64,000 bases of DNA from Burkholderia pseudomultivorans (lineage in GTDB: Bacteria > Pseudomonadota > Gammaproteobacteria > Burkholderiales > Burkholderiaceae): the NCBI RefSeq assembly GCF_001718415.1, contig NZ_CP013377.1:2931709-2995708 (forward strand). The letters run 5' to 3'. The position numbers and the translations under genes were made by a program. The stretch's first letter is position 1. Every line of letters begins with the position of its first letter. This document shows, piece by piece, positions 9,231 to 19,986 of this stretch. The notes below the pieces were generated by a model. That model was given only the letters and a program-made list of their open reading frames with translations, did no database searches and had not been told where the DNA came from.

Positions 9231-10535
9231 ATGACATCCTCCCCTTCCCGGAAGTCGGCGTGGACGTACGAGAACAGGCTGCTATTGATCCTGTTCATGA
9301 CGTTCGGCTTCGTGTTCTTCGACCGCCTCGCGCTGTCGTTCCTGTTCCCGTTCATGTCGGCCGAGCTGCACCTGACCAACGCGCAGCTCGGCATGGTGTC
9401 GTCCGCGCTCGCGCTGACCTGGGCGCTGTCGGGCGCCGCGACCGGCGCGTGGTCCGATGCGCGCGGCACACGCAAGCCGCTGCTGATCGCGGCGGTGCTC
9501 GGCTTCTCGGTCTGCTCGGCGCTGTCGGGGCTCGTCGGCGGCTTCGCGAGCCTGATCGCGTTCCGCGCGCTGATGGGCATCGCCGAAGGCCCGGTGCTGC
9601 CGCTGTCGCAGTCGCTGATGGTCGAGAGTTCGACGCCGAGCCGCCGCGGGCTGAACATGGGCCTGCTGCAGGGCTCCGCCGCCGGCCTGCTCGGCGCGAT
9701 GATCGGCCCGCCGGTCGTGATCGGCATCGCGACCGCATACGGCTGGCGCGAAGCGTTCTACGTGTCGTGCCTGCCCGGCTTCGCGATCGCGTTCTGCATC
9801 TGGCGCTGGGTGCGCGAAGTGCCGCCCGGCGGCGCACGGCATGCGCAGGCCCACGGCGACGGCGCGCCGGCCGCGGGCGGCGCGGCCGTCAGCCGCTGGG
9901 CGCTGCTGAAGGAACGCAACATCCTGCTGTGCGTGCTGATCAGCTGCTTCTTCCTCACGTGGTTCGTCGTGGTCATCTCGTTCGCGCCGACGTTCCTGGT
10001 CAGCAGCCGCCACCTGTCCGCGTCGGACATGGGCGTCGTGATGACCTGCCTTGGCGCCGCATGGGTGTTCTGGGGCTTCGCGGTGCCCGCGATCTCCGAC
10101 CGCATCGGCCGCAAGCCGACGATGATCGTGTTCGCGCTCGTCGCGGCCGCCTGCCCGGTCGTGATGATCCATGCGAGTTCGCTGTGGGCGCTCGGCACGC
10201 TCGTGTTCGCGACCTACACCGGCCTCGGCTGCTTCACGCTGTTCATGGCGACGATTCCGGCCGAGACGGTGCCCCCGCGCTCGATCGCGAGCGCGCTCGG
10301 CCTGATCATGGGCGCCGGCGAGCTGATCGGCGGCTTCGTTGCGCCGACCGTCGCCGGCGTCGCGGCCGATCGCTACGGACTGTCGTTTGCGATGTGGATG
10401 TCGGCGGCCGGCGCGGTGCTCGCATGCGTGCTGTCGTTCGGTCTCGTCGAAACCGCGCCGGCCGTGCTGCGCAGGCGTGCGCTCGCCGGCGCCGCCGCGA
10501 ACCGTCTCGACACGCCCAACCTCGGAGGACGCTGA
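9231..10535 (+). CDS. MFS transporter
   Basis: 434 residues with about 12 hydrophobic segments split by a charged central loop near 195-220. The MFS signature between helices 2 and 3 is seen as GAWSDARGTRKPLL. It starts 18 bp after the cupin and ends one base before the alcohol dehydrogenase, so it is in the same operon. The most likely job is uptake of the aromatic or ketone substrate of this cluster across the inner membrane. Confidence 0.85.
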   Translation: MTSSPSRKSAWTYENRLLLILFMTFGFVFFDRLALSFLFPFMSAELHLTNAQLGMVSSALALTWALSGAATGAWSDARGTRKPLLIAAVLGFSVCSALSGLVGGFASLIAFRALMGIAEGPVLPLSQSLMVESSTPSRRGLNMGLLQGSAAGLLGAMIGPPVVIGIATAYGWREAFYVSCLPGFAIAFCIWRWVREVPPGGARHAQAHGDGAPAAGGAAVSRWALLKERNILLCVLISCFFLTWFVVVISFAPTFLVSSRHLSASDMGVVMTCLGAAWVFWGFAVPAISDRIGRKPTMIVFALVAAACPVVMIHASSLWALGTLVFATYTGLGCFTLFMATIPAETVPPRSIASALGLIMGAGELIGGFVAPTVAGVAADRYGLSFAMWMSAAGAVLACVLSFGLVETAPAVLRRRALAGAAANRLDTPNLGGR

Positions 10536-10536
10536 G

Positions 10537-11658
10537 ATGCGCGCACTTCAATGGCATGGCGCGCGCGACGTGCGCCTCGTCGAGATCGACACGCCGCGCG
10601 TCGGGCCCGACGAGGTCCGCATCGCGGTCGCGTATTGCGGAATCTGCGGCAGCGATCTGCATGAGTACGCGGACGGCCCGCATGCGATCCCGGTCGATGC
10701 GCCGCATCCGCTGTCGGGCCGCACCGCGCCGCTGACGCTCGGCCACGAGTTCTGCGGCACCGTGGTCGAAACCGGCGCGAACGTCACCGCGCTGCGCGCC
10801 GGCGACCGCGTCGCGATCGAGCCCGAGTATCGCTGCCGTCGATGCGCGTACTGCCGCGCCGGGTCGTACAACCTGTGCGTGTCGATGGGCTTCGCCGGAC
10901 TGATGGGCGACGGCGGGATGGCCGACTTCGCGGTCGTGCCCGCCTACATGCTGCATCGGCTGCCCGACGGCGTCAGCCTCGAACAAGCCGCGGTGATGGA
11001 ACCGGCCGCCGTCGCGCTGCATGCGCTGCGGCGCGGCGAACTGCGGCTCGGCGACACCTGCGCGGTGTTCGGGCTCGGGCCGATCGGCCTGTTGCTGATC
11101 ATGCTCGCGAAGCTGCAGGGCGCGACGACGATCGCCGCCGTCGACGTGTCGCCCGAACGTCTTGCGGCAGCCACGCGCTTCGGCGCGACGCACGTGTTCG
11201 ACGCCCGCGCGTTCGACCCGCCCGCGCTGCGCGACGCGATTCACGCGGCCACCGGCGGGCTCGGCGTCGACGCCAGTTTCGAGGCGGCCGGACTGCCGTC
11301 CACGTTCGAAGCGGCAATGCACGCACTGCGCAAGGGCGGCCGCGTCGTGATGGTCGGCTTGATGCCGCATGCCAGCTTCGATGCATTCCGCGCGGTCAAC
11401 GACGAACTGACGTTCACGGCAAGCGTCGGCTACCGGCATGCATACGAGGATCTGCTGCGCCTCGTCGCGTCGGGCGCGCTCGACCTCACGTCGATCGTCA
11501 CGCGCACCGTGTCGCTCGAGGACGCGGTCGCGGACGGCTTCGACGCGCTGCTCGCGGATCGCGCGCAGATCAAGATCCTGGTTTCCCCCGCGCTCGGGCC
11601 CGCCCGGCGCACACACGTCACAGGGAGCATCGAGCATGAGCCAGCCGTCGGTGTTTGA
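10537..11658 (+). CDS. Zinc-dependent medium-chain alcohol dehydrogenase
   Basis: 373 residues, 2,3-butanediol/threonine dehydrogenase-like MDR. Catalytic zinc ligands: C37 in GICGSD, H70 and E71 in GHEFCG. Structural zinc: C100, C103, C106 and C114. The NAD-binding motif GLGPIG lies near residue 178. Start at 10537 follows GGAGGAC and is one base after the MFS stop. It overlaps the next SDR gene by 23 bp, supporting tight co-translation. Probably oxidises a diol or hydroxyketone intermediate. Confidence 0.88.
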   Translation: MRALQWHGARDVRLVEIDTPRVGPDEVRIAVAYCGICGSDLHEYADGPHAIPVDAPHPLSGRTAPLTLGHEFCGTVVETGANVTALRAGDRVAIEPEYRCRRCAYCRAGSYNLCVSMGFAGLMGDGGMADFAVVPAYMLHRLPDGVSLEQAAVMEPAAVALHALRRGELRLGDTCAVFGLGPIGLLLIMLAKLQGATTIAAVDVSPERLAAATRFGATHVFDARAFDPPALRDAIHAATGGLGVDASFEAAGLPSTFEAAMHALRKGGRVVMVGLMPHASFDAFRAVNDELTFTASVGYRHAYEDLLRLVASGALDLTSIVTRTVSLEDAVADGFDALLADRAQIKILVSPALGPARRTHVTGSIEHEPAVGV

Positions 11659-12358
11659 AGGCAAGAGCGTCGTCGTGACGGGCGGCACGTCGGGCATCGG
11701 CGCGCGCACCGCGCTGCGTTTCGCGCAGGCGGGCGCGTCGGTCGTCACGCTCGGGCTCGACGCCGCCGGCCCGCATGCGCCCGTGCACGACGCCATCCGC
11801 AACGTCGAGCTGGACGTGACCGACAGCGATGCGCTGACGCACACGATCGCCGCACTGCCGCGTCTCGACGTGCTCGTCAACGGCGTCGGCATCAGCCGGC
11901 ACGCGGACGAATACCTGATGGACCAGTTCGAACGCGTGCTGAACGTGAACCTGACGTCGGTGATGCGTGCATCCGATGCCGCACGACCCGCGCTGTCGGT
12001 CAACGGCGGCTCGATCGTCAACATCGCGTCGATGTACACGTACTTCGGCAGCAAGGACCGGCCCGCGTACAGCGCGAGCAAGGGCGGCGTCGCGCAGCTC
12101 ACGCGCTCGCTCGCGCAGGCGTGGGCCGATCGCGGCATCCGCGTCAACGCGGTCGCGCCCGGCTGGATCGACACGCCGCTCAGCAGCGGACTGATGGCCG
12201 ACGCGCAGGCGTCGCGCCGGATCCTCGATCGCACGCCGCTCGGGCGCTGGGGCACGACCGACGAAGTCGCGGAAGTCATCCTGTTCCTGTGCTCGCCCGG
12301 CGCATCGTTCGTCACCGGCGCGATCGTGCCGGTCGACGGCGGCTATTCGACGGTCTAG
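11636..12358 (+). CDS. Short-chain dehydrogenase/reductase
   Basis: 240 residues. TGGTSGIG nucleotide-binding motif at 15-22, NGVGIS in place of NAG, NIAS with the catalytic Ser region, and YSASK with the active-site Tyr/Lys. C-terminal VDGGYSTV is the usual SDR end. ATG at 11636, inside the 3' end of the alcohol dehydrogenase, preceded by GGGAGC. Second dehydrogenase of this operon. Confidence 0.9.
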   Translation: MSQPSVFEGKSVVVTGGTSGIGARTALRFAQAGASVVTLGLDAAGPHAPVHDAIRNVELDVTDSDALTHTIAALPRLDVLVNGVGISRHADEYLMDQFERVLNVNLTSVMRASDAARPALSVNGGSIVNIASMYTYFGSKDRPAYSASKGGVAQLTRSLAQAWADRGIRVNAVAPGWIDTPLSSGLMADAQASRRILDRTPLGRWGTTDEVAEVILFLCSPGASFVTGAIVPVDGGYSTV

Positions 12359-12518
12359 CGCGCGGCGTATCGGCGTATCGGCAGCCCGCCGATGCGCCGG
12401 CACGCAGGCGATTCCCTCCGGATTCGATCGAACCGAACGGATCCATACGGAACAACCGACCAAATAATTAGTAATCCAATTAGAAATCCGATCTGATCGG
12501 ACAGACAGGAGACATATC

Positions 12519-13616
12519 TTGGAGACGACGAAAAAGACGCTTCTCGCGCTGACGGCCTGCGCGATTCCTGCCGTATCGTTTGCGCAAAGCAGCGTGACGA
12601 TGTTCGGGCTGATGGACGCCGGCATCAGCTATGTCAGCAACGAAGGCGGCCACGGCAGCGCGAAGTTCGACGACAACATCTTCTTTCCGAACCTGCTCGG
12701 CTTCGAAGGCAAGGAGGATCTCGGCGCGGGCACGCGCGCGATCTTCCGGCTCGTCAACCAGTATTCGCTCGCGAACGGCGCGATCATCGGCGGCGGCCTC
12801 TTCGGGCGGACCGCGTACGTCGGCCTGCAGAACGACCGCTACGGCACGCTGACGCTCGGCAACCAGTACGAGTTCATGGTCGATGCGCTGGCCGCCGGCG
12901 GCAACGAGGTCGCGCAGGACCTCGTCGGCCTGTACGGGTTCCGCAACGGACCGTTCGACAGGCTCGCGCTGCCGAACAACCCGACCGGCGCGTTCGACTG
13001 GGACCGCGTGGCCGGCAGCAACCGCGTCGCGAACTCCGTCAAGTACACGAGCCCGTCGCTGGCGGGCCTGACCGTCGGCGCGCTGTACGGCTTCGGCAAC
13101 GTCGCCGGCTCGATCGGCGCGGCCAATACCGTCAGTGTCGGTGCGAGTTACGACAACGGCCCGTTCGGCGCAGGTGCGGCCTATACGAACCAGAAGTACG
13201 GCGCAGCGAACGGATTGCCGGCCACCAGCGTGCGCAACTGGGGCGCGGGCATGCACTACACGCTCGGCCAGGTCACCGCGAAAGCGCTCGTGACGACCGT
13301 GCGCAATGCGGCGAATGGCGCGGGCATCTGGTCGGCGGAAGCCGGCGCGTCGTGGCGGCCGTCGCCCGCCTGGGTGATCGGCGCAGCCTACACGTACATG
13401 AAGGGCAACGACACGCTCGACAACGCGCACGCGCACCAGGTTCTCGCCGCCGTCCAGTACTGGCTGTCGAAGCGCACGATGGTGTATGTCGCCGGCGTTC
13501 ACCAGCGCGCGAACCACGGCAGCCGCGCGCAGATCAACGGCGTGATGGATCCGGACGGCGCGTCCGGCGGCGCGCTGCAATCGATCGCACGGATCGGGCT
13601 CAGCACGCGGTTCTAG
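12519..13616 (+). CDS. Outer-membrane porin, OmpC family
   Basis: 365 residues. Signal peptide LLALTACAIPAVSFA with cleavage before QSSVTMFG, then a beta-barrel rich in alternating aromatic residues and the terminal Phe (ISTRF-like, LSTRF) needed for outer-membrane insertion. TTG at 12519 is the chosen start: CAGGAGA is well placed and no ATG lies nearby. The AT-rich 80 bp before it may hold the promoter. It is closely related to the porin at 16039-17130. Likely the outer-membrane entry for substrates of this island. Confidence 0.9.
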   Translation: METTKKTLLALTACAIPAVSFAQSSVTMFGLMDAGISYVSNEGGHGSAKFDDNIFFPNLLGFEGKEDLGAGTRAIFRLVNQYSLANGAIIGGGLFGRTAYVGLQNDRYGTLTLGNQYEFMVDALAAGGNEVAQDLVGLYGFRNGPFDRLALPNNPTGAFDWDRVAGSNRVANSVKYTSPSLAGLTVGALYGFGNVAGSIGAANTVSVGASYDNGPFGAGAAYTNQKYGAANGLPATSVRNWGAGMHYTLGQVTAKALVTTVRNAANGAGIWSAEAGASWRPSPAWVIGAAYTYMKGNDTLDNAHAHQVLAAVQYWLSKRTMVYVAGVHQRANHGSRAQINGVMDPDGASGGALQSIARIGLSTRF

Positions 13617-14023
13617 ACGTCGGCCGCCCCCTCGGCGGCGCGGCTGCCAAGGCCGCCGATACCGGACGCGCAGCGCGTGCGACCTGCGCGTCGGTTTCGA
13701 TGTCCGCCGGTCCGGCCGCGCGTGCCGGGCGAACCAGCTGCAGCCTGCCGCTGCCGCGCCGGCGGCTTCATCTCCGGCCTCTCCCCTAATTCATTCAGAC
13801 GATTAACCGCGCCGCGCCCTTCGATAGAGTGGGTCGTCGAACGCGTCGGCCTGCCCGGCCGACACGACGCCGCCTTGTCGCCGACACGCGACCCAGCCAG
13901 CCGGCTTCCGGCGAGCGGCAACCGAATCCGGATATCCAGCCGATGCCGTGCCGCGCCGATCACGCGCGCGGGCGGTGCGCCGGCGTCGTACCCAATCCAC
14001 GACTATCGAGGGGGAATCACCAG
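13617..14023. other. Intergenic gap porin to DUF1329 gene
   Basis: 407 bp of GC-rich sequence. No conserved short frame, clear dyad or promoter could be recognised. A purine-rich ribosome site (GAGGGGGAA) precedes the next ATG. Confidence 0.4.
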
Positions 14024-15403
14024 ATGAAACCAAGCACGGCATGTCTGATTCGAACCGGGCTGATCGCGACCGGCACGTGGCTGGCCGCGACGGCATGGGC
14101 CGGCATCTCGCCGGACGGACTCAAGGCGCTCGACTCGACGCTGACGCCGATGGGCGCGCAGCGCGCGGCATCCAGCGACGGCAACGTGCCCGCATGGTCC
14201 GGCAAATGGCTCGGCGCGCCGCCGACCATCAAATACCAGCCGGGCGACCGCTACCCGGATCCCTACGCGGACGAGAAGCCGCTGTTCGTCATCACCGCGC
14301 AGAACATGTCGCAATATGCAGCGAACCTCACCGACGGCCAGAAGGCCATGCTGAAGAAGTACCCGGACACGTTCAGGATTCCCGTCTATCCGAGCCACCG
14401 CGACTTCCGCTACGACGACGGCACCTACAAGGCGATCCGCACCTATGCGGCCGGCGTGGAGATGATCGGCGACGGCAACGGCCTGAAGAACGCCGGTCCG
14501 ACCGTGCCGTTCCCCGTGCCGAAAACCGGCCTCGAACTGCTGTGGAACCTGAAATACGCTTCGTCGATCGATACGGAAAAGGCCGTCTACGACCAGGCGG
14601 TCGTCTATCCGGAAGGCAATATTGCGTGGGGGAAGGTCAAGTACGACATCTGGTCGCCGAAGGACGCGCGGCCGTTCGATCCGAAGCTGTCGAACCTCAA
14701 TCGTGCGTACTTCCGCGTCGCGACCGACCTGCCGCTGAACGAGCGCGGCACGATCATGGTCGGCTACTCCGTCTATGACAGCGCCGAAGCGAGTTCCAAC
14801 CGCACCTGGATGTACAGCCCCGGCACGCGGCGCGTGCGCCAGGCGCCGGAATACGGCTACGATCAGCCGCAAGGGCCCGGCGGATTCCGCACCGTCGACG
14901 ACGACCACTTCTTCAACGGTTCGCCGGAACGCTACCAGTGGAAGATCGTCGGCAAGCGCGAGATCTACGTGCCGTACGACAACTATCGGATGCTGTCGTC
15001 GTCGCTGAAGTACAGCGAGCTGCTGACGCCGCACCATGCCGATCCGGCCCGGATGCGCTACGAACTGCATCGCGTCTGGGTGCTCGAGGCGACGCTGAAG
15101 CCCGGTTTCCGCCACCAGTACGCCAAGCGCGTGATCTACCTCGACGAGGATTCGTGGTACGGCCTGCTGTCCGACAACTTCGACTCGCGCGGCGCGCTGT
15201 GGCGCACGAACATTCAGACGAACGTCTACGCGTACGACGCGCAGCGCTTCTATCCGACCGCGGTCTTCTATCACGACCTCGTGTCGGGCGCGTACATGGC
15301 CGACCGGCTCACGAACGCGGGACCGATGACCGTCCTCAACCGCAATCCGTCCTTCAACGAAGCGTACTTCGCGCCGGACGCCGCACGCGGCTCGGGACTG
15401 TGA
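14024..15403 (+). CDS. DUF1329 exported protein
   Basis: 459 residues, matching the usual DUF1329 length of about 440-460. N-terminal signal peptide MKPSTACLIRTGLIATGTWL with a hydrophobic core and an Ala-rich end (AATAWAG). The mature part shows the family pattern GAQRAASSDGNVPAWSG and KYQPGDRYPDPYADEKPLF. Members are periplasmic or envelope-associated with a lipid-handling (LolA/B-like) fold and often sit beside RND exporters or aromatic/fatty acid pathways. Here the neighbours are porins and aromatic-catabolic genes. No enzymatic motif is seen. Molecular function unknown. Confidence 0.82.
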   Translation: MKPSTACLIRTGLIATGTWLAATAWAGISPDGLKALDSTLTPMGAQRAASSDGNVPAWSGKWLGAPPTIKYQPGDRYPDPYADEKPLFVITAQNMSQYAANLTDGQKAMLKKYPDTFRIPVYPSHRDFRYDDGTYKAIRTYAAGVEMIGDGNGLKNAGPTVPFPVPKTGLELLWNLKYASSIDTEKAVYDQAVVYPEGNIAWGKVKYDIWSPKDARPFDPKLSNLNRAYFRVATDLPLNERGTIMVGYSVYDSAEASSNRTWMYSPGTRRVRQAPEYGYDQPQGPGGFRTVDDDHFFNGSPERYQWKIVGKREIYVPYDNYRMLSSSLKYSELLTPHHADPARMRYELHRVWVLEATLKPGFRHQYAKRVIYLDEDSWYGLLSDNFDSRGALWRTNIQTNVYAYDAQRFYPTAVFYHDLVSGAYMADRLTNAGPMTVLNRNPSFNEAYFAPDAARGSGL

Positions 15404-15486
15404 CACACGGCGCGCATCGCTGCGCGCCGCCACGCCCGACGGTGCGCACGCACGCGTCGGGAGGTACATCGATACGGAGAACCCGG

Positions 15487-15933
15487 ATGGATTCGGATCA
15501 CGTCGCGGCAGCACTGGCGATCGCTGAGGCGCACAGCCGGTATGCACGCGCCCTCGACGAGCGGAATTGGCCGATGCTGGACACGGTATTCGCGCCGCAC
15601 GTGCAGGCCGATTACAACAGCGGCGAGTTTCGCGTCGACGGGCGCGCCGAACTGGTCGCGATGATCCGCTCGCACCTCGACGGCTGCGGCCCGACCCAGC
15701 ATCTGCTCGGCACGCCGCACGTCGAGGTCGGCGACGGCGAGACCGACGCGCGCAGCCGCATCTACGTGCGGGCCGCGCATCGCGGCGCCGGCGCGAAACA
15801 GCCTCTGCTGTACGAGGCGCTGGGCGAATACGTGGCGGCCTGGAAGCGCACGCCGGACGGCTGGCGCGCGGTACATTGGGCGATGCGCGTGAACCTGGAG
15901 ATCGGCACGCGGGACGTGCTCGGTTCGCATTGA
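15487..15933 (+). CDS. SnoaL-like (NTF2-fold) protein
   Basis: 148 residues with the SnoaL_4/limonene-epoxide-hydrolase-like pattern: ARALDERNWPMLDTVFAPHVQADYN near the start, then HLLGTPHVEV and WRAVHWAMRVNLEIG. These small cone-shaped proteins are isomerases, hydrolases or ring-hydroxylase small subunits. It is the last gene of the + strand island, 83 bp after the DUF1329 gene, preceded by ACGGAGAACCC. Function in the pathway not determinable. Confidence 0.75.
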   Translation: MDSDHVAAALAIAEAHSRYARALDERNWPMLDTVFAPHVQADYNSGEFRVDGRAELVAMIRSHLDGCGPTQHLLGTPHVEVGDGETDARSRIYVRAAHRGAGAKQPLLYEALGEYVAAWKRTPDGWRAVHWAMRVNLEIGTRDVLGSH

Positions 15934-16038
15934 GCACGGGGTGGAAGCCGGCATGCGTTCGGTGCCGGACGGCCGCCAGGCGCGCCGACCGGGTAGCCAG
16001 CCCAAAGCCGGCTACCCTCGCGTCCGTCATTCCCTCGA

Positions 16039-17130
16039 TCAGAACATGGTCCGGATCCCGACCCGGGCGATCGCCTGCGAAGCGCCGCTCGACGAGCCGG
16101 ACGGATTCAGGATTCCGTTGATGGCGGCCCGCGCGCCGGCGTTGGCCCGCTGGTACGCACCTTCCGCATAGACCATCGTGCGTTTCGAGAGCGAGTAGCC
16201 CAGGATCGCGTCGACCTGGTTGGCATGGTTGCCGTACAGAACGTCGTTCCCTTTCATGTACATGTAACTGACGCCGAGCGAAAGCGCGGCCGTGATCTGC
16301 CAGTTGCTGGCGAGCTGTCCGGCATACGCATAGGCGCCCGTCTGCGCGTTCCGGACCGTGACGAAGCTGGCCGAGTTCAGCGTCGGGCCGAGCGCGTAGT
16401 GGGCACCGACGCCCCAGTTCCGGATCGCCACCTGCGGCGAACCATCGGCCGCACCGGGATACTTCTGTTCGGTATAGGCGGCGCCGAAGCCGAACGGGCC
16501 GCGATCGTAGTTCAGGCCGAAGCTGATGCCCGAGTTCGATCCGAACGACCCGGCGACGCCGCCGAACGAATACAGGGCGCCGAAGGAGAAGCCGGCGATC
16601 TGCGGCGACTGGTACTTGACCGCGTTGTTGATCGGCATGCCGTTCGTGCGGGCCCACGAGAACCAGCCGGTCGGGTTTTGCGGGATGCCGAGATTCTGGA
16701 ACGGACCGGCCGCGATACTGTAAAGGCCACCGGAGATCAGGCCCGGCGTGTTTTTCGCTTCGGTGAGCGACGTAAACATGAACTCGTAGACATTCCCGAG
16801 CGTCAGCTTGCCGAAGCGGGCGTCGTCGAGACCGACGTACGCGTTGCGGCCGAAGATTCCGGGCTGCATGGTCATGCCCGAACCGAGCTGAAACTGGTCC
16901 TCCAGCTTGAAGATCGCTTTCGTGCCGCCGCCGAGATCCTCGGCGCCCTGGATCACAAACAGGTTCGGCACGAGGATCCCGTCGTCGAACTTCGCCACGG
17001 CGTGTCCGCCCTCGTTCGAAACATAGGTCACACCGGCATCGATCAAGCCGTAGATCGTGACGCTGCTTTGCGCAATGGCCGAACTGATCGGGAGGACTGC
17101 AAAACATACGGCAGCAAATCTCTTTTTCAT
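16039..17130 (-). CDS. Outer-membrane porin, OmpC family
   Basis: 363 residues from ATG at 17130, chosen because GGAGACACGA sits immediately upstream (an in-frame TTG four codons earlier would bury that site). Signal peptide MKKRFAAVCFAVLPISSAIA, then QSSVTIYGLIDAGVTYVSNE. Ends in RTMF with the C-terminal Phe of outer-membrane barrels. It follows the meta-cleavage operon by 91 bp on the same strand, so it may supply the outer-membrane pore for that pathway. Paralog of the porin at 12519. Confidence 0.9.
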   Translation of the reverse strand: MKKRFAAVCFAVLPISSAIAQSSVTIYGLIDAGVTYVSNEGGHAVAKFDDGILVPNLFVIQGAEDLGGGTKAIFKLEDQFQLGSGMTMQPGIFGRNAYVGLDDARFGKLTLGNVYEFMFTSLTEAKNTPGLISGGLYSIAAGPFQNLGIPQNPTGWFSWARTNGMPINNAVKYQSPQIAGFSFGALYSFGGVAGSFGSNSGISFGLNYDRGPFGFGAAYTEQKYPGAADGSPQVAIRNWGVGAHYALGPTLNSASFVTVRNAQTGAYAYAGQLASNWQITAALSLGVSYMYMKGNDVLYGNHANQVDAILGYSLSKRTMVYAEGAYQRANAGARAAINGILNPSGSSSGASQAIARVGIRTMF

Positions 17131-17221
17131 TCGTGTCTCCAAACATTGTTTTATTTTTTCGAATCGGCCGCGACGTCAGGCGTTCTTGTGATGGCGCGAT
17201 TCGAATGCGGCCCGCCGACGG

Positions 17222-18229
17222 CTACTTTCCGGCGAGATCGAGCGCAACGTCGACGATCATGTCCTCCTGCCCGCCGACCATCCGGCGCCTGCCCAGCTCG
17301 ACGAGGATGTCGACCGTCTTCAGGTCGTACTTCTTCGCGGCCACCTCCGCATGACGCAGGAAGCTCGAATACACGCCCGCGTAACCGAGCGCGAGCGTCT
17401 CGCGATCGACGCGCACCGGACGGTCCTGCAGCGGCCGCACGATGTCGTCGGCCGCGTCCATCAGCGTGTAGAGATCGGTGCCATGGTTCCAGCCCATCCG
17501 CTCGGCCGCCGCGACGAACACCTCGAGCGGCGCGTTGCCCGCGCCCGCGCCCATGCCCGCGAGCGACGCATCGATCCGGTCGCAGCCCTCCTCGACCGCG
17601 ACGATCGAGTTCGCGACGCCGAGCGACAGGTTGTGATGCGCGTGCATGCCCGTCTGCGTCTCGGGCTTCAGCACGGCCTTCACCGCGCGGAACCGGTCGC
17701 GCACGTCGCGCATCGTCAGCGCGCCGCCCGAATCGACGACGTAGATGCAGTTCGCGCCATAGCTTTCCATCTTCTTCGCCTCGACGGCCAGGTTCTCCGG
17801 CGTGGTCATGTGGCTCATCATCAGGAAGCCGACCGTGTCCATCCCGAGCGCGCGCGCATATTCGATGTGCTGCTTCGAGATGTCCGCCTCGGTGCAGTGC
17901 GTCGCGACGCGCACGATGCGCGCGCCGGCGTCGTAGGCGGCCTTCAGGTCGTGGATCGTGCCGATGCCCGGCAGCAGCAGCGTCGCGATCTTCGCGTGCG
18001 TGACCACCTCGGCCACCGCCTCGATCCATTCGAGATCGCTGTGCGCGCCGAAGCCGTAGTTGAAGCTCGAGCCTTGCAGGCCGTCGCCGTGCGCGACCTC
18101 GATGCTGTCCACCTTCGCACGATCGAGCGCGCGTGCGATGTCCTGCACGTTCGCGATCGAGTACTGATGCCGGATCGCATGGCTGCCGTCGCGCAGCGTG
18201 ACGTCGGAGATATAGATTTTCTTGCTCAT
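17222..18229 (-). CDS. mhpE: 4-hydroxy-2-oxovalerate aldolase
   Basis: 335 residues. HMGL-like TIM barrel: [10 protein letters not shown] near the N-terminus holds the metal-binding Asp and catalytic Arg, and MHAHHNLS carries the metal-binding His pair. The C-terminal half is the DmpG communication domain ([12 protein letters not shown]). It splits 4-hydroxy-2-oxovalerate to pyruvate and acetaldehyde, and forms a channelling complex with the acetylating acetaldehyde dehydrogenase encoded 13 bp upstream. Last enzyme of the meta-cleavage operon. Confidence 0.95.
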   Translation of the reverse strand: MSKKIYISDVTLRDGSHAIRHQYSIANVQDIARALDRAKVDSIEVAHGDGLQGSSFNYGFGAHSDLEWIEAVAEVVTHAKIATLLLPGIGTIHDLKAAYDAGARIVRVATHCTEADISKQHIEYARALGMDTVGFLMMSHMTTPENLAVEAKKMESYGANCIYVVDSGGALTMRDVRDRFRAVKAVLKPETQTGMHAHHNLSLGVANSIVAVEEGCDRIDASLAGMGAGAGNAPLEVFVAAAERMGWNHGTDLYTLMDAADDIVRPLQDRPVRVDRETLALGYAGVYSSFLRHAEVAAKKYDLKTVDILVELGRRRMVGGQEDMIVDVALDLAGK

Positions 18230-18242
18230 CGCCGGATGCTCC

Positions 18243-19184
18243 TTACGCGCTCACGCGCGCCTGCGCCATGCGTTCGGCGGTCGCGAGCGCGGCGGAAGTC
18301 ATGATGTCGAGATTGCCCGCGTACGCAGGCAGGTAGTGCGCGGCGCCTTCGACTTCGACGAACACCGACGTCTTCAGCCCGCTGAAGCGGCCCAGGCCCG
18401 GGATATGGAGCGGCGCATGCGCCGGAATCTCGTCGAACTGCACCTTCTGCTTCAGCCGATAGCCGGGCACGTACGCGTGCACCTTCGCGACGGTGTCCTC
18501 GATCGACGCCTCGATCGCGTCGCGGGACGCGAGCGCGGACAGCGTATAGACGGTGTCGCGCATCATCAGCGGCGGCTCGGCCGGGTTCAGCACGATGATC
18601 GCCTTGCCCTTCGCCGCGCCGCCGACCGCCTCGATCGCCTTCGACGTCGTCTCGGTGAATTCGTCGATGTTCGCGCGCGTGCCGGGGCCGGCCGACCTGC
18701 TGCTGATCGACGCGACGATTTCCGCGTAGTGCACGGGCGCGATGCGCGACACGGCCGCGACGACCGGAATCGTCGCCTGGCCGCCGCAGGTCACCATGTT
18801 CACGTTCGGCGCGTCGATGTGCGCGTCGAGATTGACGACCGGAACGCAGTACGGGCCGATCGCGGCCGGCGTCAGGTCGATCATCCGGATCGACGGCCTG
18901 AGCGTGCGCAGCAGCGCGTCGTTGCGTACGTGCGCGCCGGCGGACGTCGCGTCGAACACGAAGTCGATCCGGTCGAACACCGGCAGGCGCGTCAGTCCTT
19001 CGACGCCTTCGTGCGTGGTCGCGATGCCGAGCCGCGCGGCGCGCGCGAGACCGTCCGAGTTCGCGTCGATGCCGACCATCGCCGCCATTTCCAGATGCCT
19101 GCCATGACGGAGGATCTTGATCATCAGGTCCGTGCCGATGTTGCCGGAGCCGATGATCGCCACCTTGAGTTTTTCGGAAGCCAT
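18243..19184 (-). CDS. mhpF: Acetaldehyde dehydrogenase (acylating)
   Basis: 313 residues from ATG at 19184, giving the family start [20 protein letters not shown]; the frame is open 22 codons further but lacks similarity. GSGNIG is the NAD motif, and the catalytic Cys lies in [12 protein letters not shown]. Converts toxic acetaldehyde from the aldolase directly to acetyl-CoA. Gene order hydratase, dehydrogenase, aldolase matches mhpDFE/dmpEFG/bphHJI. Confidence 0.95.
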   Translation of the reverse strand: MASEKLKVAIIGSGNIGTDLMIKILRHGRHLEMAAMVGIDANSDGLARAARLGIATTHEGVEGLTRLPVFDRIDFVFDATSAGAHVRNDALLRTLRPSIRMIDLTPAAIGPYCVPVVNLDAHIDAPNVNMVTCGGQATIPVVAAVSRIAPVHYAEIVASISSRSAGPGTRANIDEFTETTSKAIEAVGGAAKGKAIIVLNPAEPPLMMRDTVYTLSALASRDAIEASIEDTVAKVHAYVPGYRLKQKVQFDEIPAHAPLHIPGLGRFSGLKTSVFVEVEGAAHYLPAYAGNLDIMTSAALATAERMAQARVSA

Positions 19185-19197
19185 GCGAATGCCTCGG

Positions 19198-19986
19198 TTA
19201 AGCCGTAAAAGTTGCCCGGACGCTGCCGAGCCCGTCGATCTGCGCGACATGGGTGCCGGCTTCGCGCACCGCGACCATCGGGCCGAGCGCGCCCGTCAGC
19301 ACCACGTCGCCCGCGCGCAGCGGCGTGCCGAGCTGCGCCATCCGGTCGGCCAGCCACACGGCCGCGTTCAGCGGATTGCCGAGGCATGCGGCGCCGCTGC
19401 CTTCGGACAGCACCTCGCCGTCGCGCGAGAGCGTCATCGCGCAGGCCGTCAGGTCGAGTCGCGACAGCGGCACCGGCCGGCTGCCGAGCACGAAGCGCGC
19501 GCTCGACGCGTTGTCGGCGACCGTGTCGACGAAGCGGATGTTCCAGTTCTCGATGCGGCTGTCGACGACCTCGATCGCGGCGAGCGCATAGGCGCTCGCA
19601 CGCAGGATGTCGGCGAAGGTGTGCCTGTCGTGCGTAAGATCGCGCTCGAGCACCAGCGCGATCTCGGCCTCGACTTTCGGCTGGATCAGCGTCGACAGCG
19701 GGATCGGCTCGCTGTCGCCGTACGCCATCGACGCGAACAGCGCGCCGAAGTCGGGCTGGTCGACGCCCAGCTGCTGCTGCACCGCGCGCGACGTGAGGCC
19801 GATCTTGCGGCCGACGACGCGCTCGCCGGCGGCGATGCGGCGCTCGACGTTTGCCTGCTGCACCGCGTAGGCGGTGGTCATGTCGTCCAGTGCGATCGTG
19901 CCGCGCACCGGTTCGATCGTCCTGCGCGACGCCTCGGCTTCGCGCAGTCGCGCCGCCAGCTCATGCACGGTATTCGGGTCCGTCAT
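19198..19986 (-). CDS. mhpD: 2-oxopent-4-enoate (2-hydroxypentadienoate) hydratase
   Basis: 262 residues. FAH-like fold with [19 protein letters not shown] and the acidic metal site in [14 protein letters not shown] (E-x-E). Conserved [11 protein letters not shown] and [14 protein letters not shown] follow. Adds water to 2-hydroxypenta-2,4-dienoate to give 4-hydroxy-2-oxovalerate. ATG at 19986 is preceded by GGAGGC. The frame is open far upstream through the next gene, but that part is not coding. Confidence 0.94.
   Translation of the reverse strand: MTDPNTVHELAARLREAEASRRTIEPVRGTIALDDMTTAYAVQQANVERRIAAGERVVGRKIGLTSRAVQQQLGVDQPDFGALFASMAYGDSEPIPLSTLIQPKVEAEIALVLERDLTHDRHTFADILRASAYALAAIEVVDSRIENWNIRFVDTVADNASSARFVLGSRPVPLSRLDLTACAMTLSRDGEVLSEGSGAACLGNPLNAAVWLADRMAQLGTPLRAGDVVLTGALGPMVAVREAGTHVAQIDGLGSVRATFTA

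Noticed and set aside
14003..17146. 1047-codon open frame on the - strand across the DUF1329, SnoaL and porin genes
   Set aside because: It is a shadow in GC-rich DNA: genes with clear domains and signal peptides occupy other frames, and the translation is Arg/Ala-rich without domains.
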